Assembly: GCA_018608435.1 (NCBI GenBank)
Contig: JABAZV010000016.1
Span: 783 to 50,069, forward strand
DNA length: 49,287 nucleotides
Source of the DNA: Patescibacteria group bacterium
GTDB lineage: Bacteria > Patescibacteriota > Minisyncoccia > Phycocordibacterales > UBA918
Reading direction: 5' to 3'
The notes under the pieces were generated by a model. The model was not told where the DNA came from. It worked only from the letters and a program-made list of their open reading frames with translations, and did not search any database. A program made the translations under genes and the position numbers. Each line of letters opens with the position of its first letter. Within the stretch, counting starts at the first letter, position 1. Shown in pieces: positions 20,632-30,010 of the stretch.

Positions 20632-21852
20632 ATGACAAATCTGTACGTCAAAACATTCAGAAGTTGGTGGCAAAAACCAAAGCGCATTGCCGCTATTGAG
20701 GAAGAGCGCTCGATTAGTTTCCTTGAGATATTTAACGATTTGGCTTACGTGGTGATCGTAATTCAACTCACACATTCATTAGTTGGTCATTTGTCGTGGG
20801 AGAATGTTATTGGTTACGTTGGATTATACGCCGCTGTTTGGTTTGCCTGGGTTAATGGCAGCTTGTATCACGAGCTGCACGGCAACAACGATATTCGCTC
20901 TCGCTTTTTCACTTTTCTACAAATGTTTTTGCTTTTGTGGATGGCGGTTTTTGTGCATTCCGCACTAACACCTGAAGGCTATCAAGGATTTGCTTTTGCT
21001 TATGCAAGCTTCCTTGCCACCCTCACTTATCTTTGGTGGCGCACCGGAGTACACGATAAAGATCACCGCGAATTATCCTATCCTTACACTTTTGCTTTTT
21101 TGGGTACCACTTTGGCCATTTTGTATTCAACACAACTGCCAGTAGCGGTCGCTCATCAGGTATGGCTTGGGGCAATCGTGTTTTCTTTATGTGTCCCGTT
21201 TGTATTAATGAATCAGAAGCGAAATGTCAGCGCCGAACAAATCGAAAGCGCTCAACGAATACGATCATCGCTAGTAGAAAGATTCGGACTCCTTACCATT
21301 ATTCTACTCGGAGAGAATCTGATCTCGATTGTCACGGGAGCAACTCATATTAAATATTTCACTGCAGAATTAGTGGCGACGGTTTCACTTAGCTTAATGA
21401 TAGTCTTCGCGCTCTGGTGGGTGTACTTTGATTTCATTTCTCATCGCAAGCCAAGACAAAAAACCAACACTAGATTGACGTGGATTTATTTACACTTACC
21501 GCTCACAACCAGTATCGGTCTGACCGCCGTCGGCCTTTTAAATGTAATTGAACACCCTGATCATTTTACGCACATAGACAGATGGTTTGTGGTTGGTCCG
21601 GTAACGTTATTTTTAACTGTAGCAATGCTACTCATAAAAACGCTTGATGTGCAGAAAGAAAACTTTCCATTGTATGAGAAAGGTATCATTATGTCGTTTG
21701 TTTCAGCCATATTATTGATCCTGCTTGGAATATCAAATGCTTCACTATTACCTACCCTTGGTCTCACTCTCCTTTTCCTAATGCTGCCAGTATTCGGCGG
21801 CTTTAAGGTTTGGATAAAAAGAGCAGCGGCAAGAAAGCAGTCTGTGCAGTAA
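20632..21852 (+). CDS. Low temperature requirement protein A (LtrA) family membrane protein
   Basis: SFLEIFNDLAYVVIVIQLTHSL ... RFGLLTIILLGENLISIV. Confidence 0.85.
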   Translation: MTNLYVKTFRSWWQKPKRIAAIEEERSISFLEIFNDLAYVVIVIQLTHSLVGHLSWENVIGYVGLYAAVWFAWVNGSLYHELHGNNDIRSRFFTFLQMFLLLWMAVFVHSALTPEGYQGFAFAYASFLATLTYLWWRTGVHDKDHRELSYPYTFAFLGTTLAILYSTQLPVAVAHQVWLGAIVFSLCVPFVLMNQKRNVSAEQIESAQRIRSSLVERFGLLTIILLGENLISIVTGATHIKYFTAELVATVSLSLMIVFALWWVYFDFISHRKPRQKTNTRLTWIYLHLPLTTSIGLTAVGLLNVIEHPDHFTHIDRWFVVGPVTLFLTVAMLLIKTLDVQKENFPLYEKGIIMSFVSAILLILLGISNASLLPTLGLTLLFLMLPVFGGFKVWIKRAAARKQSVQ

Positions 21853-21947
21853 GACAAAGCATTCAGCGTATCGGGAGTAGACAGCGGTGTTCAATTAAAA
21901 CAATACAACCAGATCGTGTCTTGACTGCAGAATTATGAGCAAATTTA

Positions 21948-23444
21948 TTAACCATTAGCAGTACCCACCCCGCTCTGACTAGCCCAAAGCTTTTGGTAGG
22001 CGCCGCATGAATTTAATAATTCTTCGTGAGTACCTTCTTCTATAACCTTACCTTTATCAAGGACAACAATCTTATCAAAATCAACAATCGTTGAAAGTCG
22101 GTGAGCTATCGCGATAGTTGTTTTACCTCCTTTGGAAATCGTCTTAATCGCTTCTTGAATGCTTTGTTCAGATTTTGTATCGAGTGAAGCAGTCGCTTCA
22201 TCAAAAAGCAAAATTGGTGGATTCTTTAGCAGCATGCGTGCAATCGCAACGCGTTGTTTCTCTCCGCCTGAAAGCTTTACACCGCGCTCCCCAACTTCAG
22301 TGTCGTAGCCTTGCGGCAAACCTTCGATTAGCTCATTAATGCTCGCAAGCTTGGCTGCTTCATACACTTCTTCTTTGGTAGCGTCTGGTTTGCCGTACTG
22401 AATATTTTTAAAGATCGATTCATTGAAGAGAATACTGTCTTGCGCAACCACTCCGATGTTATTGCGCAAAGAAGTTTGGGTGATGTCTCTAATGTCGGTT
22501 CCGTCTATCGTTACCATTCCTTGATCAACATCGTAAAGACGCAACAGTAACTTTGAAACTGTCGACTTACCAGAACCAGACGCCCCAACTAGAGCCACGC
22601 TCGTGTGTGAAGGAATATCGATAGAAATACCTTTGAGAATTTGTCTGTCTTTCTTGTACGCAAACTCAACGTTCTTGATTTGTATATGACCTTTGGTGCA
22701 GCACAGTTCTGAAGCTCCTTCTTTGTCGACTACATCGTTTTCTACTTCCATCAATTTAAACATTTCATCCACGTTGGCGAGTGATTGCTTTAAACTTCGG
22801 TATAAAGCTCCGAGGAAAGAAAGTGGAATAGCCACTCGATTGAGATAGGTGGTGATGAGGACAAAATCTCCCAGTGTAGCAGCTCCGTTAAGATACTCTC
22901 GGACCGCAAGCGCCAAAAGAGCAGTTAGGTCAGCGGTAAGAATAAGACCTTGTCCCATGTTGAGATTAGCTCCTTTCTTGTTTGAGACGATTGCTGTGTC
23001 AGCCCATTTTTCGAGAGTGGATTGATATCGCTTTGATTCAAAATCTTCATTCGTAAAATACTTTACCGTTTCGTAATTCATCAAAGCATCGATCGACTGC
23101 TCACTTCCCTTATCATCACGCTTATTGGTCTCAAGCAATAATTTTTGCCGGCGGTTAGTGACAACCACCGTAAAAGTTACGTACACCAACACAAACACTC
23201 CAAAGACGGCCGCAAATATTGGCGGAAAAAACTTAATAAAAATAGCGATCACCAAACCGATTTCAATTACGGTCGGCAAGATGTTTCCTGTAAGGAAAAA
23301 GCTCAACGAACTTAAAGCGCCAGTTCCTCTGGTTACTTTTCGCGATACTCCTCCAGTAGCTTGATCGGTGTGGAACTCAACCGGCAAACTCAAAAGATGA
23401 TTAAAGACATCGAGTGAAATGAGCTGCTTTATGCCGACTGTCAC
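21948..23444 (-). CDS. ABC exporter, C-terminal part (TM3-6 plus ATP-binding domain; Atm1/HMT-like)
   Basis: GASGSGKSTVSKLLLRLY; LSGGEKQRVAIARMLLKNPPILLFDEATASLD; GTG start overlapping the upstream TGA. Confidence 0.9.
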   Translation of the reverse strand: MTVGIKQLISLDVFNHLLSLPVEFHTDQATGGVSRKVTRGTGALSSLSFFLTGNILPTVIEIGLVIAIFIKFFPPIFAAVFGVFVLVYVTFTVVVTNRRQKLLLETNKRDDKGSEQSIDALMNYETVKYFTNEDFESKRYQSTLEKWADTAIVSNKKGANLNMGQGLILTADLTALLALAVREYLNGAATLGDFVLITTYLNRVAIPLSFLGALYRSLKQSLANVDEMFKLMEVENDVVDKEGASELCCTKGHIQIKNVEFAYKKDRQILKGISIDIPSHTSVALVGASGSGKSTVSKLLLRLYDVDQGMVTIDGTDIRDITQTSLRNNIGVVAQDSILFNESIFKNIQYGKPDATKEEVYEAAKLASINELIEGLPQGYDTEVGERGVKLSGGEKQRVAIARMLLKNPPILLFDEATASLDTKSEQSIQEAIKTISKGGKTTIAIAHRLSTIVDFDKIVVLDKGKVIEEGTHEELLNSCGAYQKLWASQSGVGTANG

Positions 23445-23731
23445 TTTAGAAAGACGTAGTCTTTAACACCTCCGAGCAAGTCAGTTCCCCAGCGCAGAGC
23501 GAAGAAAAGTAACACCAAGAAAACGAGATGACGTACATCAACCGGGCTTGTCGCATGCTCGGCCAGAGCGTCTACCATTTCCTTTATGACGTAAGGGTTA
23601 GCGACAGAAAGAAGTCTTCCCGCCACGATCAATACGAGCGAGATTACAATCCGCCACTTAAATTGCAACAGGTAAGGCACGATCATGTATAAGTAGGATC
23701 GCTTTTTTGTCGAGGTGTTTTTAATATCCAT
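23441..23731 (-). CDS. ABC exporter, N-terminal part (TM1-2), separate ORF
   Basis: LQFKWRIVISLVLIVAGRLLSVANPYVIKEMVDAL...LLGGVKDYVFLK then TGA; continuation found in the next frame. Confidence 0.8.
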   Translation of the reverse strand: MDIKNTSTKKRSYLYMIVPYLLQFKWRIVISLVLIVAGRLLSVANPYVIKEMVDALAEHATSPVDVRHLVFLVLLFFALRWGTDLLGGVKDYVFLK

Positions 23732-23748
23732 AATTAAATTGTAATCAG

Positions 23749-23784
23749 GCTAGCACAAAAGCATCGCCTAGCGCTAGTTCTAAG
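23749..23784 (-). repeat. Dispersed hairpin repeat, divergent copy E
   Basis: Minus strand CTTAGAACTAGCGCTAGGCGATGCTTTTGTGCTAGC. Confidence 0.45.
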
Positions 23785-23837
23785 AAAAGTAAATACTTAC
23801 TTTCACCATAATCATACTGGTTTAATGATTTTTATTA

Positions 23838-25913
23838 CTATTCCGCTCGCCACCGCTTTAGTAATTTAGAGAGCAGGAGAGAAACCGCAAATATAACTAC
23901 CGACAACGCCAAAAAACGCGGATCGAAAGTATCGAAAGAAAGTCCATTTGCGCTGAAGTGCTCGAGGTCGAGTGCGGCGCCGAGTGCAACGAAAGTAGTA
24001 AGACCAGGAATAATACCAATAAGCGTAGCGGTGAAATAAGACGACCACTTTATCTTAAGAATACCTGAACCGTAATTAGTAAGATCAAACGGTACATAGA
24101 AAAGCCTCATAAAGAGCACGGTTCCAAACGGACGCGAACGTAAAGCTTCGACCCAATTGCCAATAACAGAATCTTCAAGCTTAATATCATGGCCGAAAAA
24201 ACGACCAATCCAATAAGCGAAGTTAGCCGAAGCGTTCTCACCAATGATGGTATAAAGCACGCCCCACCAAAAGCCAAAGAGTGTACCTGAAAGAGCTGTC
24301 AGTAACGTGGCCGGGAAAAGAATCAGAGGCCGAATTGCGTAAAGCAACATATAAGTGAGCGGACCCCAAACTGTGCTGGTGAAGAAATCGACTAGACTCA
24401 AAAGGACGTCAGAATATGAAAGCTCATTCTCAATGCGATAGTGTTGGAAAGAGTAAATAAGCGCAACCCAGAAGACAAGCGCAATCACTTTTGGCGCATG
24501 ACGCTTGAAAGCACGTTTGAGATCTGACTTTAAATCTCCCGTCTGACGCGCGAAGAATTGATCGCCGGCTTTCTTTACAATCAGTGAATACGTCGGGTAA
24601 GCGTAAATAAGCGAGCGAAGTTTCCACATTGAAATCTTCTGATCAATAGCTAGCGTAAAGAGCGCGAGCGTTTCGCCAGCAGCCGGACCGATAATATGAG
24701 CGCCGAGGACAGCTCCGCTCAAACGCCTAACAATTACAATAAGCAGCCCTGAAGTGTCGTTGTCGGTTTTGGCTCGATCGTTTCGCATAAAAGGAACTTC
24801 AATGCGCATCACACGCTCTTCACCGAATTTAGAAACAGCCTCAGACCAAGACAAACCAACCTGAGCAACTTCAGGCAAAGTGTAAGTAACCTTCGGCACA
24901 GCCTTGCGCTTGTTTACCCTAAGCAAACCATGCGAAACAACTCTGGCTACAACTTGCCGCGCAGTGTCGTCGGCGGTGTGAGTAAACTTCAACATCTGCG
25001 AAACATCGCCGACAGCGTAAACATATTTGTTGCTCGTGCGATATTGACTGTCGATCATCACGCAGTGTTTGTCGGCTTCAATACCAGCTTTTTCCAAACC
25101 TTTTGGCAGATTAGGAACTCGACCAATTGCCATTAGAACTTTATCAAACGGCACAGAAAAGGTGTCCGTTATTTCTTCACCTTCTTTACGGTCGAAAATA
25201 GCTTCGTTATTTTCAACCTTTTGAATGAAAGCATTTAGCTCAATTCTTATTCCGAGCTCTTCAAATTGCTGGCGCAAAATTGGCCTAATCGCAGAATCTT
25301 CCAAGCGTGCAAATTCAGCTTCGATGGCAGTAATAGTAACCTTGCTCCCAAGCATAGCGAGTGCTTGCCCCATCTCAAGACCGATCGGTCCAGCTCCAAT
25401 AATAAGCGTTTTTTCAGGAATTGCTTCTAGCTTAAAAATGTTTTGGTTGGTAAGAACTGTACTTTCTTCAATCCCTTGCACAGCCATCATGCGTGGGCTT
25501 GAACCGGTTGCAATGATAGCTGTCTTGTAACTATACGAATTTTCACCAACACGCACATTACATGGTGCAGTAAACTCTGCCTCGCCCATCACAACCGTTA
25601 TGCCAATCTTTTCAAAGGCGGCCGGAGTTTCTTCTTTCAAGATTTCGTCGATCTTATCTCGGACGTATGAAAACGCTGCTTTGCGGTAAGAGTCGGTTTG
25701 AGTGTTTGTGCCAGCAATCTGAGTTGCTTTGCGATAAGCTTTAGCGTGATACAAAAGAGCTTTACTTGGAATGCATCCAGAGTTCGTGCATTCACCGCCA
25801 ATATGCTCGCGCTCAACCAGTAACACACTTTTGCCAACTTTAGCAAAACCAACAGCGGCGGTAAGCCCACCCGAACCCGCTCCAATTACCACTACGTCGT
25901 ACATTGTTTTCAT
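23838..25913 (-). CDS. FAD-dependent pyridine nucleotide-disulfide oxidoreductase (mercuric reductase/Lpd-like) fused to C-terminal TVP38/TMEM64 (VTT/DedA-like) membrane domain
   Basis: GAGSGGLTAAVGFAKVG; GGECTNSGCIPSKALL redox motif; C-terminal LSGTLFGFWWGVLYTIIGENASANFAYWIGRFFG. Confidence 0.92.
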   Translation of the reverse strand: MKTMYDVVVIGAGSGGLTAAVGFAKVGKSVLLVEREHIGGECTNSGCIPSKALLYHAKAYRKATQIAGTNTQTDSYRKAAFSYVRDKIDEILKEETPAAFEKIGITVVMGEAEFTAPCNVRVGENSYSYKTAIIATGSSPRMMAVQGIEESTVLTNQNIFKLEAIPEKTLIIGAGPIGLEMGQALAMLGSKVTITAIEAEFARLEDSAIRPILRQQFEELGIRIELNAFIQKVENNEAIFDRKEGEEITDTFSVPFDKVLMAIGRVPNLPKGLEKAGIEADKHCVMIDSQYRTSNKYVYAVGDVSQMLKFTHTADDTARQVVARVVSHGLLRVNKRKAVPKVTYTLPEVAQVGLSWSEAVSKFGEERVMRIEVPFMRNDRAKTDNDTSGLLIVIVRRLSGAVLGAHIIGPAAGETLALFTLAIDQKISMWKLRSLIYAYPTYSLIVKKAGDQFFARQTGDLKSDLKRAFKRHAPKVIALVFWVALIYSFQHYRIENELSYSDVLLSLVDFFTSTVWGPLTYMLLYAIRPLILFPATLLTALSGTLFGFWWGVLYTIIGENASANFAYWIGRFFGHDIKLEDSVIGNWVEALRSRPFGTVLFMRLFYVPFDLTNYGSGILKIKWSSYFTATLIGIIPGLTTFVALGAALDLEHFSANGLSFDTFDPRFLALSVVIFAVSLLLSKLLKRWRAE

Positions 25914-26060
25914 AAATTACTCTACTTGATTTTATCGTCTTCTAATTTTATTTAACTTCTCACTCCCTAACACCAAACGGCACAACTCTTTGCTTGCGCG
26001 CCACCCGTGCTGAGTTTTTTTGGCAGAGTTTACAAATTGTAGTGTTTTGTTCTGACATGA

Positions 26061-27704
26061 TTATGGATTAATGATAGTAAGCGTGTCTGTGTGCTGCACA
26101 GCTACGCTAAACCACATTTCAAAATAGAAAGGAAAAATGTTTCCTTCATTATCTGTAATGCCTACTTCCCCATTCTCTAAAACAAGCAGCTTGTAAGCAA
26201 CATCATCTTTTTCTATTTCTGCGCTGCCGGCTTCACGTAAAGCAAGCCACGGCGCGGCAAAGGTTTCTCCATCAACGCGGAATACCACCATAATGGCTTT
26301 GGGGTCGAAAGTTCTGTCGACGTTACTTGGCTCGAAAGCGAAACGATTATTACTTTCGTAACCAGCGTATGGATTACTTCCGTAATCGCGCACATAAGAA
26401 GTATCTTCACTTAAAACCAATGCATCTGGATAAGCCTCGCGCACTTCACCAAGCGTGAGATGTTGGAATGATTCAAGCGCAAGCTCAGCTGGATGGAATG
26501 ATCCGGCCAAAGTTTTACCTGTGCTTTGTTGCCAGAGATTTTCTGTTTCTCTGTCATACATGATCATATTGCTTTCAAGCAAACTTCCGCTTACACCAAA
26601 AGTACTAACCGTGCCGTTTGGCAAAGTACGATTAAAAACAATCGCGCTACCACAAAGCGGACAAAACGTAATCGCAACTGGCGTACCTTCGAATTCATCG
26701 TTTACAATTTCATGCCAAGTAAGAATGTTGTACGGATATACCTTAGTAACATTCTCGCCGACGAGCACTATCGCCTGCACGCTGTCAGGACGATCGAAGT
26801 CACTAAGCGGCACGAAGCTTGGCTCATCAATAGCTGGAATACCGTCTTTGGGCGGACCACCGGAAATAGCACTTTCAAGCCTAGCGTCAGCTCGGCTGAA
26901 ATCAGTTTCAGGAAAATTTAACGCCAGAGCTTCTGGCACAGCAATACTTTCTCCAGAAATAGACGAATCATTTTTCTCTTCTGTTTCACTTAACAACTGC
27001 TGCTCAAAATCAAGCACACCATCTAAGTAACCTTGATCAAGCACCCAAGTTTCAAGCTTCTTGTCGAAACCAGTCACAATAAAAAGACCGACAATTAAAA
27101 ACAAAGCGCCGATTCCACGCTTCACCCAGCCATTGCTATTAGCAACAAACTGCAGCTTGCTCGTAAGCCCTTGGCCCAAAACAGCGATCAGAGATAAGAC
27201 CATTACTAGACCAGCAATATAAGCCAGCAAGTAAACCGTTCCCAAAAGAAAGCTCGCCGGCAAAACAGTTGCAAGAATAACAAAGTAAGTCGGACTACAA
27301 GATGAGAAAACCGGACCAAGTGCAGCGCCAATCATCACATCACCCCAAATACTTTTCTTTTGGTAACCTTCGCCAACTAGCTTGTTCGCCCCAACGCCAG
27401 CCTTAGCTGTGAAAGGAACAATTTCCCAAAGCTTAGGAAAAATCAAAACCAGCCCAAAAAGAACCAAGATGCCGCCTGAGATATATCCCCACACGTATTG
27501 TGGTATGGCGATAAAAGCGGTCGAGGCTTTAAGCAAATAAGTGAACAAAAGAATCGACAGCGCCAGCGAACCGATCACAATAAAAGGCGTCGCCTTACTG
27601 CGCGATCCAACACTGCTCCCGATCACAACCGGCAGAAGCGGAAGAATACACGGAGCCAGAACAGTAAGTGCGCCAGCGATGAATGATACAAACAGTAGTG
27701 TCAT
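26061..27704 (-). CDS. CcdA/DsbD-like transmembrane thiol transporter fused to DUF3179-like domain
   Basis: LAPCILPLLPVVIGSSVG and GPVFSSCSPTYFVIL (CcdA cysteines); C-terminal half with ITFCPLCGSAIVFNR...GVSGSLLESNMIMYDRETENLWQQSTG (DUF3179). Confidence 0.88.
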   Translation of the reverse strand: MTLLFVSFIAGALTVLAPCILPLLPVVIGSSVGSRSKATPFIVIGSLALSILLFTYLLKASTAFIAIPQYVWGYISGGILVLFGLVLIFPKLWEIVPFTAKAGVGANKLVGEGYQKKSIWGDVMIGAALGPVFSSCSPTYFVILATVLPASFLLGTVYLLAYIAGLVMVLSLIAVLGQGLTSKLQFVANSNGWVKRGIGALFLIVGLFIVTGFDKKLETWVLDQGYLDGVLDFEQQLLSETEEKNDSSISGESIAVPEALALNFPETDFSRADARLESAISGGPPKDGIPAIDEPSFVPLSDFDRPDSVQAIVLVGENVTKVYPYNILTWHEIVNDEFEGTPVAITFCPLCGSAIVFNRTLPNGTVSTFGVSGSLLESNMIMYDRETENLWQQSTGKTLAGSFHPAELALESFQHLTLGEVREAYPDALVLSEDTSYVRDYGSNPYAGYESNNRFAFEPSNVDRTFDPKAIMVVFRVDGETFAAPWLALREAGSAEIEKDDVAYKLLVLENGEVGITDNEGNIFPFYFEMWFSVAVQHTDTLTIINP

Positions 27705-27707
27705 AAG

Positions 27708-28301
27708 CTAAATAGTAGCTAGCACTCCCTTAAGAGTAGAAGGATGAGTAATCTTGCTTTCAGCTACACCATTGTCACCAATCTCAATTAGAGAGTGCTG
27801 AGTAGTTACGCCGTACTTCCGCTTTAGATCAGTAGACGTATCGTAGTCAATCTTAAAGATCGCTACATTAGAAGGAATACTGCCCGCATTAGCGGTAATA
27901 TCGTTATCAAGCGATCGACAGCTCGGACACCAAGTGGCGTGAAAAAAAAGAATTTTATGCTCAGCGTCACTCTCGGCAAATTTATCTGCACTGTAAGTTT
28001 CGTAAGTGCCGGCAGTATTTACTTCTGCGACAACTGGTTTTGGTGCAGGTTTTGGAACAGTTTCAGTCACTACTGCTTTAGCCTCTTTTGTCTCAGTCAT
28101 TCCAGCTTCGACTGGAGCAGTTTCTTCGGCAATAACAGCAGCAGTTTCAGTATTCATTTCGGTTTCAATAACTTCTTCGGTTCCGATTTGAACTTCAGTT
28201 TCTTGCGTAATGGCAACAGGTGCCTCAGCTTCATTGGTCACAAAATAACCAACCACGAAAATAAGAATAAGGACTCCGACAACAATTGATGCATTTTTCA
28301 T
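27708..28301 (-). CDS. Membrane-anchored thioredoxin-like protein
   Basis: N-terminal TM; FHATWCPSCRSLDNDI and KYGVTTQHSLIEIG. Confidence 0.88.
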   Translation of the reverse strand: MKNASIVVGVLILIFVVGYFVTNEAEAPVAITQETEVQIGTEEVIETEMNTETAAVIAEETAPVEAGMTETKEAKAVVTETVPKPAPKPVVAEVNTAGTYETYSADKFAESDAEHKILFFHATWCPSCRSLDNDITANAGSIPSNVAIFKIDYDTSTDLKRKYGVTTQHSLIEIGDNGVAESKITHPSTLKGVLATI

Positions 28302-28313
28302 ACTTAATGATAT

Positions 28314-28631
28314 TTATGAAATAAGTTTAATAAGTGCTTTTACCTTCGGATGGCCTGCCAGCGGCTTGTAGCAAATGGTTTGTCCCATTCGCTCACTCTC
28401 GACCAGTCCAGACATCTCCAAAATACGTAAGTGCTGTGAAGTAGCGGACATCGAAATGCCAACAATTTTGGAAAGATCGCTTACGCAAAGTTCTTTGGCT
28501 TCAAGCAGAGTCTTCATCATGCGATAGCGATTCCAGTCTCCCAGAATCCGAAACGCTTCGCACAAAGCCAGCTCTTCCTGAGAAGGTGTGACTTTCTTTT
28601 GAACGATCTTAATTTGTGATTCTGTTAACAT
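28314..28631 (-). CDS. ArsR/SmtB family transcriptional regulator
   Basis: Winged helix: LGDWNRYRMMKTLLEAKELCVSDLSKIVGISMSATSQHLRILEMSGLVESERMG. Confidence 0.9.
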   Translation of the reverse strand: MLTESQIKIVQKKVTPSQEELALCEAFRILGDWNRYRMMKTLLEAKELCVSDLSKIVGISMSATSQHLRILEMSGLVESERMGQTICYKPLAGHPKVKALIKLIS

Positions 28632-28735
28632 TATTTATTATTTGCGTAATTGCTTAAATACTAACATATAAATTATTTCACTAGCCAGAGAAATAATTTA
28701 TTATCTGTGCTTAAGTCCAATACTAATCAAGTAAC

Positions 28736-29866
28736 TTAACCGTGACTATGGCCGTGAGAATGCGAATGACCGTGTTTTGGTTTGTAGTCTTTAAGATAAA
28801 GCACTGCGAGCAAGGTAACAATTGGCACAGCCAATATCAGTCCAATACTTCCTACTATGGCACGAACTATTTCGGTGGCAAATAACTCTGTATTGATAGA
28901 CATACTCAAGCTCGACGAAGCGGTATAAAAATGAAGCAGTAGCGGCAAAGAAGCTCCAGCGTAAGCAAGCACCAAAGTATTTACTAATGCGCCAACATGC
29001 TCTCGCCCTACCCGCAAAGCCTTACGGTAAACATCCGTTCTGGTGAGAGCTGAATTACTATTAAACAACTCAGTAACTACAGCAGCCTGAGTTACCGCAA
29101 TATCATCAAGCACACCCAACACTCCGATGATCATTGCGCCAAGCAAAAGAGCCGTGAAATCGAGCGTCCCGCGCGTGTTGAAATTAAGGTAAGTAGAAGC
29201 TTCAGAAGCAAAACCAGACAAATCAGTCAGATGCACCGAAAATATCGCAAACAAACTCGTCAAGAAAACCGCAATCATAGTGCCGCCATAAGCAACCGCT
29301 GACTCCTTATTAAACCCGTGCGTAAAGAAGATCGCGGCAAACAAAATCACAGATGCAACCAACACACTAATGAGAACAGGATTTAAGCCACCTAAAATCC
29401 CCGGCATAAGAATATAGAAAATTGCAAAAAAACTTCCTGCCAAAGCAAGGAGCGAACGAACTCCTTGCCAACCACCAAAAAGAATAACAGCAAAAACAAA
29501 CACTCCAACCAAAAATAGCAATGAGCCCTTTCGGTCAACATTTATAATTCCATAATCCTCCGTGCCGTCGATATACTCATTGTGCAAGAAGTAAAACTTG
29601 TCACCCGCTTTTAGCTCAAGGTAATCATTCTCTATCGTTATAGTCTCTCCTTCTTTCGGACCGTCGAGCACTTCGGCTGTTATCGTTTGGAAAGAATGTT
29701 CCGTATCAGTGCCAGGAATTACCCTCACCTCATCACCAAGAACTTCGACCACTTGCCCGTGCCAAACGCCTTGGTTTTCGTTAAACACTTGCTGAGCTAA
29801 GCTAACCTGCGGAAGCAACAAAATGACAAAAGCTGTAAGTGACAATAAGATTGATATTCTTTTCAT
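28736..29866 (-). CDS. YibE/F family membrane protein with His-rich tail
   Basis: Multi-TM; LGVLDDIAVTQAAVVTEL; C-terminal HGHSHSHGHSHG. Confidence 0.87.
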   Translation of the reverse strand: MKRISILLSLTAFVILLLPQVSLAQQVFNENQGVWHGQVVEVLGDEVRVIPGTDTEHSFQTITAEVLDGPKEGETITIENDYLELKAGDKFYFLHNEYIDGTEDYGIINVDRKGSLLFLVGVFVFAVILFGGWQGVRSLLALAGSFFAIFYILMPGILGGLNPVLISVLVASVILFAAIFFTHGFNKESAVAYGGTMIAVFLTSLFAIFSVHLTDLSGFASEASTYLNFNTRGTLDFTALLLGAMIIGVLGVLDDIAVTQAAVVTELFNSNSALTRTDVYRKALRVGREHVGALVNTLVLAYAGASLPLLLHFYTASSSLSMSINTELFATEIVRAIVGSIGLILAVPIVTLLAVLYLKDYKPKHGHSHSHGHSHG

Positions 29867-30010
29867 AAAATAAATACTATTTAGACATAATAACAAACAT
29901 TACTTATTCTGTATTTATAGCTACCTCTAATAAAAATACACACATTTTAACTTCCTCTTATATCACTGCATTAAGTAAAATACTAACCGTACAGACGTTA
30001 TAATAAATGC

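Noticed and set aside
23441-23444. UGA stop-codon reassignment (Gracilibacteria/Absconditabacteria code 25) to explain the split ABC gene
   Set aside because: Continuation is in a different reading frame, and other genes in the window end normally with TGA (e.g. the E2-like gene); the standard code fits.
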